Below are positions 7,974 to 16,962 of a stretch of 34,666 nucleotides of DNA, in pieces. Positions within the stretch are counted from its first letter, which is position 1. Every line of letters begins with the position of its first letter. The stretch is from Alphaproteobacteria bacterium. GTDB taxonomy: Bacteria > Pseudomonadota > Alphaproteobacteria > UBA2136 > UBA6156. The stretch lies in the NCBI GenBank assembly GCA_027483385.1, contig JAIXUT010000185.1, positions 1 through 34,666 of the forward strand, given 5' to 3'. A program made the position numbers and the translations under genes. Below the pieces are notes generated by a model that was given only the letters and a program-made list of their open reading frames with translations, was not told the origin of the DNA and searched no databases.

Positions 7974-8939
7974 ATGAATCATTTACTCTCCATTGAGGCA
8001 ACTGCGGCCATGCTGAATCAGCAAGTGGTGCAGTTTTCTCCTGAAATCAAAACCAAGTTCCGGGTAGGGCTTGAATTTGAAAATATGTTGCCATTTGTAC
8101 AGGCCGATAAAATGTACTCAGCGGTAAACGTCACTACCGGTGATATTTTGCAGCCGTACCAGCCCCGATTTACGCCCAACAACCAGGAGGCTTTTGACGC
8201 CGTTGACAATACCCTTCGGCCGATCAAATTGGACCTTGAATTCACCGAGGAGCAACTTGAAAAGTTCTACGATAAGTGGGCTGCAAACTGGTTTGAAGGC
8301 GGTAAAGATCCAATGCAATGGACTTACCCCAAATACATAATCGAAGCGGAAATCATGCCGTCTTTCCGTGACAATCTGAACGATGCCGCATGGGCAGGTG
8401 AATATGTAGCGCCTACTGCTGGTGTACCGGGTGCAGTATTGGAATCGGTAAACGGTTACAAAAAAGCCATCGCCGACGCCATCACCGCAGGCAAGCTGGT
8501 ACCGGTAGCCTCTGGATCATATACCGCATCGGATATCCGCTCCAAATTGGAAGACTGGATGCTAGCCATGCCCCGCGAAGTGCGCGGCCGGAGCGGTAAA
8601 ATCCTCATGTCTGATTCGTGGATGCGCAAGTACTACTACGATTACCGTGGCGATTTCAATGTATCTACCTGGCAGCAACTTAACCAGCAAATGGGCGGCT
8701 TGACTGTGGATGGTACTAACTGCATGATTGTAGGCGTGAAAGCCATGGAAGGCAGCAACCGGTGGATTTTCCTTCCCGATAATCAGCAAAACATGATCAT
8801 CGGTACGCGTCGTGGCTACCCACAGTACCCGCAGTTCATTTTCCAGGCTGACCTGTACACATTGAAAGCCAAGGCGGTTATTTACCGCTTCTTTGGCTTT
8901 GAGTACTGGTCGAATTTGTATGTGAACGACCAGGCGTAA
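7974..8939 (+). CDS. Major capsid protein
   Basis: 321 aa, directly after protease/scaffold; composition and position consistent with MCP. Confidence 0.75.
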   Translation: MNHLLSIEATAAMLNQQVVQFSPEIKTKFRVGLEFENMLPFVQADKMYSAVNVTTGDILQPYQPRFTPNNQEAFDAVDNTLRPIKLDLEFTEEQLEKFYDKWAANWFEGGKDPMQWTYPKYIIEAEIMPSFRDNLNDAAWAGEYVAPTAGVPGAVLESVNGYKKAIADAITAGKLVPVASGSYTASDIRSKLEDWMLAMPREVRGRSGKILMSDSWMRKYYYDYRGDFNVSTWQQLNQQMGGLTVDGTNCMIVGVKAMEGSNRWIFLPDNQQNMIIGTRRGYPQYPQFIFQADLYTLKAKAVIYRFFGFEYWSNLYVNDQA

Positions 8940-8980
8940 CCCGCTTTCGCTAGGGCTACAGCGGGTAAATCATTTGAATA

Positions 8981-9020
8981 GCCGGGTGGGCAAAAGCCAA
9001 GATTGCCGCCCGGCACTTTT
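8981..9020 (+). terminator. Terminator or attenuator downstream of MCP
   Basis: GCCGGGTGGGCAA / TTGCCGCCCGGC followed by CACTTTTTT; preceded by a second hairpin ACCCGCT/AGCGGGT 8939-8966. Confidence 0.65.
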
Positions 9021-9047
9021 TTCACAAAATAACCTTCTACATATATC

Positions 9048-9401
9048 ATGTCAGATCAGGAAAAAGAACTCAAAAAGCAATTGGATGAGGCCCGCAAAGA
9101 AGCCGCCGACCTCCAAAAGCAAATTGCTGCCGCCGCAGCCGAAAAAAAGGTAGCAGAAGATGCCCTCCTTTCCTTGCAGGCTGAAATTGCTTCCGGCAAA
9201 GCACAACCCAAGGTAACGGGCACCTACAAAGGCCATGCATTCGATGCCGGACACTTGCGCGTGCGTGATGGTAATGGCGTACTTCACGATGCCCAAATCC
9301 TCATCAATGAGGCAGCGGATGGTGAAGGCAACGCAGCAGCCTGCGCAGTGTTGGATCGCCTTATCGAAATCAACTATGCCCACTTCCAAAAAGTAGCATA
9401 G
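9048..9401 (+). CDS. Small coiled-coil structural protein
   Basis: N-terminal coiled coil KELKKQLDEARKEAADLQKQIAAAAAEKK. Confidence 0.6.
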   Translation: MSDQEKELKKQLDEARKEAADLQKQIAAAAAEKKVAEDALLSLQAEIASGKAQPKVTGTYKGHAFDAGHLRVRDGNGVLHDAQILINEAADGEGNAAACAVLDRLIEINYAHFQKVA

Positions 9402-9432
9402 TCTTTCCAATCACTTCAAAATACGCATAATC

Positions 9433-9981
9433 ATGTGTGAAATTAATAAATTAACCAATGGCTCATGCCTAACCAATGCCGCTGGTATAAAAGGCACAGG
9501 CTACATGGCGCCCGCTGAAGAGTTTGCCTCCTGGCCTGCATACCAGACACCCAGCGCGGCTGGCGATGGTAAAACGGTCCAGTTGTCTGGTAACTTTTCT
9601 TTCACCGGCGCGGGTAGCGGCAAAGGGTATTTCCGGTCTTTCCCCATGCTTATGGAGAAGGGTGGAGTGAGTTACAAGGCCGTTGGCGGTACTGGCTCAA
9701 AATCACTGGAGGTAATTTTTACCTTTTATGTTGTCGGCTTGGATGCGGTGCAGTTGGAATGGCTGAAGGATGTTAAAAACATCCCAGGCGTATTCTTGTG
9801 TCCTGATAAAAACGGTACCTTGCATACGTTGGGCACCAAGGATGATCCAGCCTACCTCCAAGAGGCGGATGGCGGCACCGGTGTTGCCGCCACGGATGAT
9901 CGTGGTACTTTATACACAATTCGTTGGATTACCAGCACGCCTACTTTGTACACTGGAACGATCAACCAAACGCCAATCTAG
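9433..9981 (+). CDS. Putative major tail (tube)-like structural protein
   Basis: 182 aa, beta-rich Gly/Thr-rich, position after head genes. Confidence 0.35.
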   Translation: MCEINKLTNGSCLTNAAGIKGTGYMAPAEEFASWPAYQTPSAAGDGKTVQLSGNFSFTGAGSGKGYFRSFPMLMEKGGVSYKAVGGTGSKSLEVIFTFYVVGLDAVQLEWLKDVKNIPGVFLCPDKNGTLHTLGTKDDPAYLQEADGGTGVAATDDRGTLYTIRWITSTPTLYTGTINQTPI

Positions 9982-9982
9982 T

Positions 9983-10210
9983 ATGTCAGAAAAGGAGAAG
10001 TTTACCACGACCAATACACTTCCTGATTCAATTAAGGAAAAGTATGAATTGGAAAAACTGGAGGGCGGTCCTGTATTCGCCTTGCCGCATTATGGCCAGG
10101 GATCGGTAGATTTTTCTACCATCGAATTGGATACCTGTGAGGCGCTCATCAAAGCGGGATTTCCGCACTTGAAGCGCCGACCTGAAAAAGTAAAGGGAAT
10201 TAAGGAGTAG
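9983..10210 (+). CDS. Hypothetical small protein
   Basis: ATG 9983 just after upstream stop; MSEKEKFTTTNTLPDSIKEKYELEKLEGG... Confidence 0.6.
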   Translation: MSEKEKFTTTNTLPDSIKEKYELEKLEGGPVFALPHYGQGSVDFSTIELDTCEALIKAGFPHLKRRPEKVKGIKE

Positions 10211-10238
10211 TTTGAATTTGTTTCATGAGTCTCGTTGG

Positions 10239-10267
10239 GCCCGCTTCACATCGAAGCGGGCTTTTTT
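10239..10267 (+). terminator. Intrinsic terminator
   Basis: GCCCGCTTC-acatc-GAAGCGGGC-TTTTTT. Confidence 0.9.
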
Positions 10268-10269
10268 AT

Positions 10270-10304
10270 GTCCTTTTCTGATGACCCGTGTGCTGCAACC
10301 TTTG
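10270..10304 (+). promoter_or_regulatory. Late promoter motif copy 4: GTCCTTT-N24-TTTG
   Basis: GTCCTTT 10270-10276, TTTG 10301-10304, ATG 10309. Confidence 0.7.
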
Positions 10305-10308
10305 CAGT

Positions 10309-10986
10309 ATGACGATGTACGACTACTTTTTACAAGAGAAAATGACGTTTGCGCAAGGGGTAAATATCATGAATAATTATCCGATTGCCAGCCTTGGGAT
10401 TACTAAGTCGGCTGCTGAAAACCTAAACAATATTGCCAGAAAACGCAAGCCTACGGAGGCAGAGCGGGGTAAATTATATATTGCATTGCGGGGCATACCT
10501 TACAAAGCAACAGAAAAGCCAGCACCTGAGCCACCCAAGCAAAAGCCAATACCTATACCGGTACCGATACAAGAACCTGCGCCTACGCCGGATGATTTTC
10601 GAGCACACCCGCTATTCAAACAGGCAAAGGAGTTGCACAAGCGCCAAAGTTATGTGCACGCCCTGATGGCCAATGCCGCCACCGATGAGGAGCGCGCCCA
10701 GCACGCCATTGAACTGATGGAAACGATCACGCCGCAACTCGATGGGCTCTATGATCGTATGCGCAACCCTGAGCCCAGTACTGCCTACACTTTCAAATAT
10801 GAAGTACAAGGGTATGATCAGAACGAACCTGCGGCCGACCTAAAAAAACTGCTGAGTCTGCGCACGCGGATTAGCAAATTAAACAAGATCATTCCGCAGG
10901 CAAAAAGCCTTGAACGGCGTAAGGAACTGGAGGCTGAATTAGCCGCCAAAATCGCCGAAAAAGAACGAATCGAAGCCGCAAAATGA
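10309..10986 (+). CDS. Hypothetical protein, Pro-rich linker and C-terminal coiled coil
   Basis: ATG 10309 set by promoter; overlaps next gene by ATGA. Confidence 0.65.
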   Translation: MTMYDYFLQEKMTFAQGVNIMNNYPIASLGITKSAAENLNNIARKRKPTEAERGKLYIALRGIPYKATEKPAPEPPKQKPIPIPVPIQEPAPTPDDFRAHPLFKQAKELHKRQSYVHALMANAATDEERAQHAIELMETITPQLDGLYDRMRNPEPSTAYTFKYEVQGYDQNEPAADLKKLLSLRTRISKLNKIIPQAKSLERRKELEAELAAKIAEKERIEAAK

Positions 10987-11639
10987 AGAATATAGCAAGT
11001 ATAAAAGCCAGTGATATCACGCCCGAATTGCTACCCGAATACCGGTGGCGTGAACGCATGCATGGCCTTAGCGAAAGCCAAATCGTAATTGATTGGCTGG
11101 ATAATAATTACGACTTTCCGCTCAAGCCCAAAGAGGAACATATCCGCGATCGATGGTTTGCCGCCAGGGCTTATTTCATGAAGGGATTGAAGTACATGAA
11201 GATCCTGGATAAGTTGCAAGCCGAGTTTGAAATATCGGTCAGCCAGGCGCGCAACGACATTCGCAATATGCGCCACGTATTCGGCGAAATTGGCGAAATA
11301 CCAAAAGATGTGCATCGGCAACGCGCAATCAGCATGGCACTGGATGCCTACAAAAAAGCCAAGAAAAACGATGATGCGGATGCCATGGTAAAGGCCACCA
11401 ATACCTATATGGCTGCTGCAGGACTGGACAAGGACGATCCTGATCGGATTGATCTGGAGAAACTCATGCAGGAACGCAACTATGTGGAGGTGCTGGATCC
11501 GGATGTCCGCAGTCTGATTATGAACTTCATTCAACAAGCCGGTGGTAGTGTGGACATTACCAAATTTTTTGAAACCGTAGCGAAGGCAAAGAACGCCGAA
11601 TACGTAAACTACGAAGAAATGCCCGCCGATGACGAATAG
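10983..11639 (+). CDS. Putative terminase small subunit
   Basis: Directly upstream of and overlapping the large terminase; helix-rich N-terminus; family not recognised. Confidence 0.45.
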   Translation: MKNIASIKASDITPELLPEYRWRERMHGLSESQIVIDWLDNNYDFPLKPKEEHIRDRWFAARAYFMKGLKYMKILDKLQAEFEISVSQARNDIRNMRHVFGEIGEIPKDVHRQRAISMALDAYKKAKKNDDADAMVKATNTYMAAAGLDKDDPDRIDLEKLMQERNYVEVLDPDVRSLIMNFIQQAGGSVDITKFFETVAKAKNAEYVNYEEMPADDE

Positions 11640-13257
11640 ACCGCCCACCACTTCTGAAATGATCAAGGAGCGCATTGGGCGCTTGCACAACGGCGGTGGC
11701 GGTGATTGGAAAACCCTCAAAGACCAGGTGGATGAGCACTACCGGACCATCCCATACAACGCTGCGCAGCAAATTGCCATCCTGAGCACGGCCATGCTCA
11801 AAACGGTGAAGGAACTGGATTTGGAATGGGGTAGGGGAACGGGCAAAACCACGGTATTTGCCCGATACAGCCGCGTAATTGCCACTGAAATGCCGCGCGG
11901 ATCCTTTCAGTGGATTGTACCGACTTATCAGAAATTCCTGACCGAAATTATACCGGCGTACATACACGCCTTGGAAATGCAAGGGCTGTATAAAGACCTG
12001 CATTATTTCATCGGTCGACGCCCGCCATCAAAATGGAAATGGCCAGAGCCTTACAAGCCACCGTTGAAATACGACAACTTTATCACGTTTTACACCGGCT
12101 TTGGTTTTCACCTGCTCAGCCAGGATATTTCCGGCAGCGGCCGGGGATTGAGCACCGATGGCGAATTTGCAGATGAGGTGGTAATGCTGGACCCGAAAAA
12201 GATGGATGAAAACAGCACGCCCAGTATTCGAGGTAGTAATTACCGTGTGCTGGGGAACAACCGGTGGTTTGATTTTCGGTTGAAAGCCAGCAGTACCGCG
12301 CTCACGCCTGCTGGTTCATGGTTCACCGATCGAGAGGAACTCGCGCAAATGGATGATGGCCAGCGGCATTTATTCCTGAAAGCCAATTGCATTTGCAACA
12401 TGGCGAATTTGAAACCCGACTACCTTTCGGTTGCAAAAAAATCGGCACTCGATCTGGAAATATTCAATGCGGAGTACTTGAATATCAGGCCTCGATTTGT
12501 GCGCGGTGGTTTTTATGCGATGCTGGAGGAAACACGGCACTGTTACACCAACTACAATTATTCGTTCTACACACCCGATGCAGTGGGCATCAAGGCAACG
12601 TGCCAGGGTGACAGCGATCTTACGCCAGGTGAAAAATTATTGATCGGAATGGACTTTGGTGCAGCGATCAATAGCATCACGGTAAGCCAGCAATACCCGG
12701 GAGAATTCCGGACGCTTAAAGAGTTTTTCGGCAAAGGGGCCGAAGGGAAAACACAGGATGATGTGTGTGAAGAGTTCCATCAATACTACTTGCCACACCA
12801 GGCGAGTAATCCGCACATTTTGTTTTTCTACGATGCCACGGGTAATTCGGCCACTGGTAATACGAAACTCAACCGGGCACAACAGGTAGAACAATATCTC
12901 AGCGCGCGCGGCTGGAAAGTGCGGCGTATGACGGTGAGCGGTACCAATCCGCACCATTTTCAGAAATATTTGCTTTGGGAGCGGATATTCAATGAGCAGG
13001 ATCCTCGATTCCCGCGCTTCCGAATCAACAAGCAAAATGCAAGGTTTACATACCTGAGCATGTCGCGCGCGCGCTCGAAAAAGCGGCCCGATGGCACCAT
13101 TGGGAAAGACAAACGGGAAGAGCGCAGCGATAACCCCAACCGACAACTGGCAACCGATCTATCTGATGCGCTGGATAATCCTGTGTATGTGCTGTACGCG
13201 CACCTGATGCGCGATTATGGTCCCTCATTGCCCGACAGCAATATGAGCGGCAGATAG
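11629..13257 (+). CDS. Terminase large subunit
   Basis: Walker A LEWGRGTGKTTVFARYS; acidic DGEFADEVVMLD; LLIGMDFGAAINSITVSQ nuclease-domain-like segment. Confidence 0.85.
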   Translation: MTNRPPTTSEMIKERIGRLHNGGGGDWKTLKDQVDEHYRTIPYNAAQQIAILSTAMLKTVKELDLEWGRGTGKTTVFARYSRVIATEMPRGSFQWIVPTYQKFLTEIIPAYIHALEMQGLYKDLHYFIGRRPPSKWKWPEPYKPPLKYDNFITFYTGFGFHLLSQDISGSGRGLSTDGEFADEVVMLDPKKMDENSTPSIRGSNYRVLGNNRWFDFRLKASSTALTPAGSWFTDREELAQMDDGQRHLFLKANCICNMANLKPDYLSVAKKSALDLEIFNAEYLNIRPRFVRGGFYAMLEETRHCYTNYNYSFYTPDAVGIKATCQGDSDLTPGEKLLIGMDFGAAINSITVSQQYPGEFRTLKEFFGKGAEGKTQDDVCEEFHQYYLPHQASNPHILFFYDATGNSATGNTKLNRAQQVEQYLSARGWKVRRMTVSGTNPHHFQKYLLWERIFNEQDPRFPRFRINKQNARFTYLSMSRARSKKRPDGTIGKDKREERSDNPNRQLATDLSDALDNPVYVLYAHLMRDYGPSLPDSNMSGR

Positions 13258-13261
13258 GCTT

Positions 13262-13296
13262 GTCCTTTGGGATCGATGGGACACAAGCCATTTTTG
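13262..13296 (+). promoter_or_regulatory. Late promoter motif copy 5: GTCCTTT-N24-TTTG, nested in a hairpin
   Basis: GTCCTTT 13262-13268, TTTG 13293-13296; inside hairpin 13257-13289. Confidence 0.65.
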
Positions 13297-13339
13297 TGTC
13301 GCTAATCGAAACACGTTTCAACATTTTTCACAATAAAAA

Positions 13340-14191
13340 ATGCAGATGAAAAACATTTTTTACGCGCTCACGCTGATGCTGGCTTTGTTCCAGGTGGCAG
13401 CCAGCGCCCAAACAGTGACACTAACGCCGAGCGCGTTGGAAATTGTCGCCCCTAGTGCAAATGCACGCACTTTTTACGCCATTGATGAGGTTTACTTGAT
13501 TTACCAGGCATCTACCGCCAAACTGGAAATTAAGGAAACTGGCACCAATACCCGATTGTGGTATGGTGATACCAGCTCGGTAACGATCAGTGGATCAAGT
13601 ATCTGGAGTTCAAAACTTACCAAGTTTGCCTTGTGGTTCCAGGATGCAACGACTACCAACGGGTACCGGTTCTTTTTCCCACATGATGAGGTTGGTTATC
13701 GATACCGCAGCAGCAATGGTGTTTTAACGGTTTTTGATGAAGACACCAAGAGCATTATTTATGCGCAAAGTATTGACTCGGTAAAGATTAGTGGCGTCAC
13801 GGGCGCAAGCAACAAACTTGCCTACTTACGTGGTAAAAAGTTCCTGCGCGACTACTACAACATGAAAGTAGGGGATGTCCCTACCGCAGTGGTAGGTGCT
13901 GCGGCCGGGAGCGGTGCTACTGTTACCATTGCGGGAAATGCAACGTGCGGGACCATTACGCTTACGCCCGCAGGCACGCCCACCACAACTGGTGTTTTAT
14001 GCACGGTTACACTACCGGTAACATACCCCAATAAAGCAATTGTGTCAATTACCCAATATGATCCAGATTCGGGCGCCAATGCAACACGATGGTTTGCGGA
14101 TAGTACTGCAGGTGCATTTACGCTCAATGCTTCAGGTACCGCTCTGGCAACCACGGCTTACATATTCAGTTACCAGGTAAGCGGTTATTAA
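13340..14191 (+). CDS. Signal-peptide-bearing fibre-like protein
   Basis: N-terminus MKNIFYALTLMLALFQVAASAQ; C-terminal beta-rich region ATCGTITLTPAGTP...FSYQVSGY similar to phage fibre C-termini. Confidence 0.55.
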   Translation: MQMKNIFYALTLMLALFQVAASAQTVTLTPSALEIVAPSANARTFYAIDEVYLIYQASTAKLEIKETGTNTRLWYGDTSSVTISGSSIWSSKLTKFALWFQDATTTNGYRFFFPHDEVGYRYRSSNGVLTVFDEDTKSIIYAQSIDSVKISGVTGASNKLAYLRGKKFLRDYYNMKVGDVPTAVVGAAAGSGATVTIAGNATCGTITLTPAGTPTTTGVLCTVTLPVTYPNKAIVSITQYDPDSGANATRWFADSTAGAFTLNASGTALATTAYIFSYQVSGY

Positions 14192-14219
14192 GATACAATT
14201 GGTTTTGGATGGAAGAGAT

Positions 14220-14253
14220 GCTCAGGCCGCAATGGCTTGGGCATTTTTGTTTT
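14220..14253 (+). terminator. Intrinsic terminator
   Basis: GCTCAGGCC-gcaat-GGCTTGGGC (two G-T wobbles) then ATTTTTGTTTTT. Confidence 0.75.
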
Positions 14254-14261
14254 TACCCTTT

Positions 14262-14296
14262 GTCCTTTCTACCCGCCATCACGCCACGCACTTTTG
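14262..14296 (+). promoter_or_regulatory. Late promoter motif copy 6: GTCCTTT-N24-TTTG
   Basis: GTCCTTT 14262-14268, TTTG 14293-14296, ATG 14302. Confidence 0.7.
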
Positions 14297-14301
14297 CACC
14301 G

Positions 14302-14853
14302 ATGGCGCAGTATCTTTCCAACATAGCAGACTACTACAAGTACCTGTGCGAGCAGCACCCGCTGCTACTGCACTCCAATACGAGTGGAGCACGGGTATTT
14401 GAAGTGAAAGCCTACGAACAGGCCTTTTCGGACTTCCGCACTGCCATAAAGCCGAAAGATTATTTTGTACGCATGATATTGCCCACCATGACCATGCGCA
14501 GCCAGCAAATGCAGGCAGTGAAAAACTACCAGGTAGGCCTGGTGTTTGGCAAATTTTACAGCCGCCGCGAAGGATCCAGTACCGATCTACTCAACGCCTA
14601 CACAGATGCTGAAAAATTAGCAGATTCATTCATCACGCGCATGGTGGCCGATAGTCGCAATGGGCACCCGTTGTTTTTCGGAAGCATTGATGTCGTAGAT
14701 AACTTGAAAGTTCAAGGCGATTTTTGGCAAGCCGAAGGTGATGGATCGTATGGCGCGGTGATGTACCTCTTTGATTTTTCCACCTTCCGTGGCCTCGATG
14801 CGGATTGCTCCGATGTTGTATGGCTTGACGGCGGATTAACTCCTTATCCATAA
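14302..14853 (+). CDS. Phage structural/hypothetical protein
   Basis: In-frame ATG 14302 (MAQYLSNIADYYKYL) 5 nt after TTTG; listed ORF start 14209 lies upstream of the promoter and inside the terminator. Confidence 0.65.
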   Translation: MAQYLSNIADYYKYLCEQHPLLLHSNTSGARVFEVKAYEQAFSDFRTAIKPKDYFVRMILPTMTMRSQQMQAVKNYQVGLVFGKFYSRREGSSTDLLNAYTDAEKLADSFITRMVADSRNGHPLFFGSIDVVDNLKVQGDFWQAEGDGSYGAVMYLFDFSTFRGLDADCSDVVWLDGGLTPYP

Positions 14854-16535
14854 TGGCAATCGCACTGCTTACACAGCCGGGCGATATTTGCTTTGCCCGC
14901 AACCAATGCATCTGGAAGTTTCGCGCTGCTCAAATGATCGGTGGCGACTTGTACGATGCAATGGGCGTTTATACGGATTTATCCTATTCGCTCAGCGATC
15001 GGTTTACGGCCGGTGAAACGGTCACGATTACCTATACCGATGCCGACAATACCAGCCAAACCGTAGTTTTTACTGCGGCAAATCTGTACACTGGTACCAA
15101 TCAATTACCTACCAATACCTGGACGGGAACCAATGGCGACTACTGGGCAACAGTGGTGCAAATCATTCAACAGCACCCACGTATTGCGCCTTGGTTTACA
15201 GTCCGTTCTATATCGGTTTCCGGAAGTTTGAAACTGCGCATGCAAGCCCTTGAAGTTGTTGGATGGGTACTTTCTGTTGCCAATACCCACGGTTTTGCTA
15301 TCATGGATCACGCTGCTACCGATGATATGACGCCGGATAATTACAAGATCCGGTTTGAGGTGTTTTTCGAAACCCAATACAAAAGCGGCACCTACGAGCA
15401 GGTTGCACAACTGGAAGGCTTGCCAGAGCCCGGCACCGGCTTTTGTTACTTTGATATATCGAGCGTATTGGAAGGGCAGTGCCAATCGGAGCGGGTAGAG
15501 CCGCTTGTACCTGTATGGGGCACCGATGAAGTTACCCTTGCGGATAATTTGCGCCGGTATTATGTGCGGTGGACCGAAGAGTACGGATCGCCGGTGGTGG
15601 TGCAGGATTGGGATTACAGCGCAATAAAATTGGTGATGGATGGCGGCGTAAGTCAAACACTCTTTGGGTTATTTGACTATCTGAGTGCAATTGATTCGGA
15701 TAATTCACTGCTTACCTGGATGCCTGGTGATCAGCAAGTAATACTCAACCAACCGGTGTTTTTGAACTGGTTTAACTACTACGGGATTGCAGTAAAGCCG
15801 GTTGTAAAGGTGGTTTGGTACAGCATTAATGATAACAGTGCCAGTGCGGCCATTTATCGGTACACTGCAGGTGCCCTTTTTATTGCGGACAAGGAGACGG
15901 CCATCATTCCTGTAAGCCCCACAGCGCTTGGTATTGATAACCAGGATGCGGCGTATCGCTACACCGTACAGGTAGGGTTTGATGATCCAGAGGTAAGCGG
16001 GTTTTCGTTTACGGCGCTGAGTGCTGAGCGTACTTATTACATCAATCGGGATTATCAGCGTAGTGAGCGGTTTGTGTGTTATTTGAATGCATTTGGCGTG
16101 CCGGAAGTATGGCGTTGTACGGGTGCACACGGCAAGAAATTGAATATAGATCGCTCTGTGTCCGAGCGATCGCTTTTACCGGGTTACAATGAATTGGCTA
16201 CTGAGCGCTTCCAATACGCACAGCAATTTGACAATACATTCACGTATCGAACAGGGTTTGTTAGAAGGGAAGAAGCGGACTCTTTGCAAGAGGTCTTACT
16301 TTCCGCTTCTGTGTATGATGTAAGTGTGAAGGGCTATATACCCTTATTGCTTACCAGCAATGATTTTGAAGTGACCGATTCTAATCGGGACTTGCATGCA
16401 TACCAGTTTAATGCGCGGCCTCGCAGAGATGAGCGCAACTATTCCAACTTTAAACAAAGTGCTTTAATGGCAGCATGGGAAGATCCTGGAGGAAATGCCT
16501 GGATGGATACTTTCGCAATGCCATGGCTAACATAA
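14853..16535 (+). CDS. Putative tail structural protein
   Basis: 560 aa in tail/fibre block. Confidence 0.45.
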   Translation: MAIALLTQPGDICFARNQCIWKFRAAQMIGGDLYDAMGVYTDLSYSLSDRFTAGETVTITYTDADNTSQTVVFTAANLYTGTNQLPTNTWTGTNGDYWATVVQIIQQHPRIAPWFTVRSISVSGSLKLRMQALEVVGWVLSVANTHGFAIMDHAATDDMTPDNYKIRFEVFFETQYKSGTYEQVAQLEGLPEPGTGFCYFDISSVLEGQCQSERVEPLVPVWGTDEVTLADNLRRYYVRWTEEYGSPVVVQDWDYSAIKLVMDGGVSQTLFGLFDYLSAIDSDNSLLTWMPGDQQVILNQPVFLNWFNYYGIAVKPVVKVVWYSINDNSASAAIYRYTAGALFIADKETAIIPVSPTALGIDNQDAAYRYTVQVGFDDPEVSGFSFTALSAERTYYINRDYQRSERFVCYLNAFGVPEVWRCTGAHGKKLNIDRSVSERSLLPGYNELATERFQYAQQFDNTFTYRTGFVRREEADSLQEVLLSASVYDVSVKGYIPLLLTSNDFEVTDSNRDLHAYQFNARPRRDERNYSNFKQSALMAAWEDPGGNAWMDTFAMPWLT

Positions 16536-16539
16536 AGAT

Positions 16540-16962
16540 ATGGCTAAGGTAGATACGTTTACGCTTCAAACTACGCTTTACAGCGACACCAGGATCCCGT
16601 TTCAATTTCGTGGAAATGGTTTGCCAGCCGCACCTAGAGGTGTTGAGTTATCGGTATTGCTTGCATGGATTGAAGCGAATATATCCATCAATGGCGCTGA
16701 TCCAGTTAGCGCCAGCATCACCACTGGCGCGCCGAGCGTCGCAATACCTGCAGGGAAACTCCTGGAAAAATTTGTGGTAATTGGTGCGGCATCAGGAACG
16801 TTTTCGCTCGGCACTACCGTAAGCGGAACCGACCTTTTTGAATCAGAGCCCTATGATACAAATGGGGCCGTTTTCGTAATTGAAAAATACTTCAAAACGG
16901 CAGGAAACATCTATTTCAGCGGCTTCACTGGCACATTAACTGTAAAACTTTACTATCGATGA
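16540..16962 (+). CDS. Hypothetical protein, tail/fibre-associated
   Basis: 140 aa ORF; overlaps start of the giant fibre. Confidence 0.6.
   Translation: MAKVDTFTLQTTLYSDTRIPFQFRGNGLPAAPRGVELSVLLAWIEANISINGADPVSASITTGAPSVAIPAGKLLEKFVVIGAASGTFSLGTTVSGTDLFESEPYDTNGAVFVIEKYFKTAGNIYFSGFTGTLTVKLYYR

Noticed and set aside
9770-10210. Alternative 146-aa ORF as a frameshifted tail chaperone product
   Set aside because: The 5' half is out of frame with the 9433 gene and no slippery sequence stood out; the in-frame ATG 9983 explains the coding part
12637-13146. 169-aa minus-strand ORF antisense to terminase
   Set aside because: Shadow ORF opposite a gene with clear terminase motifs
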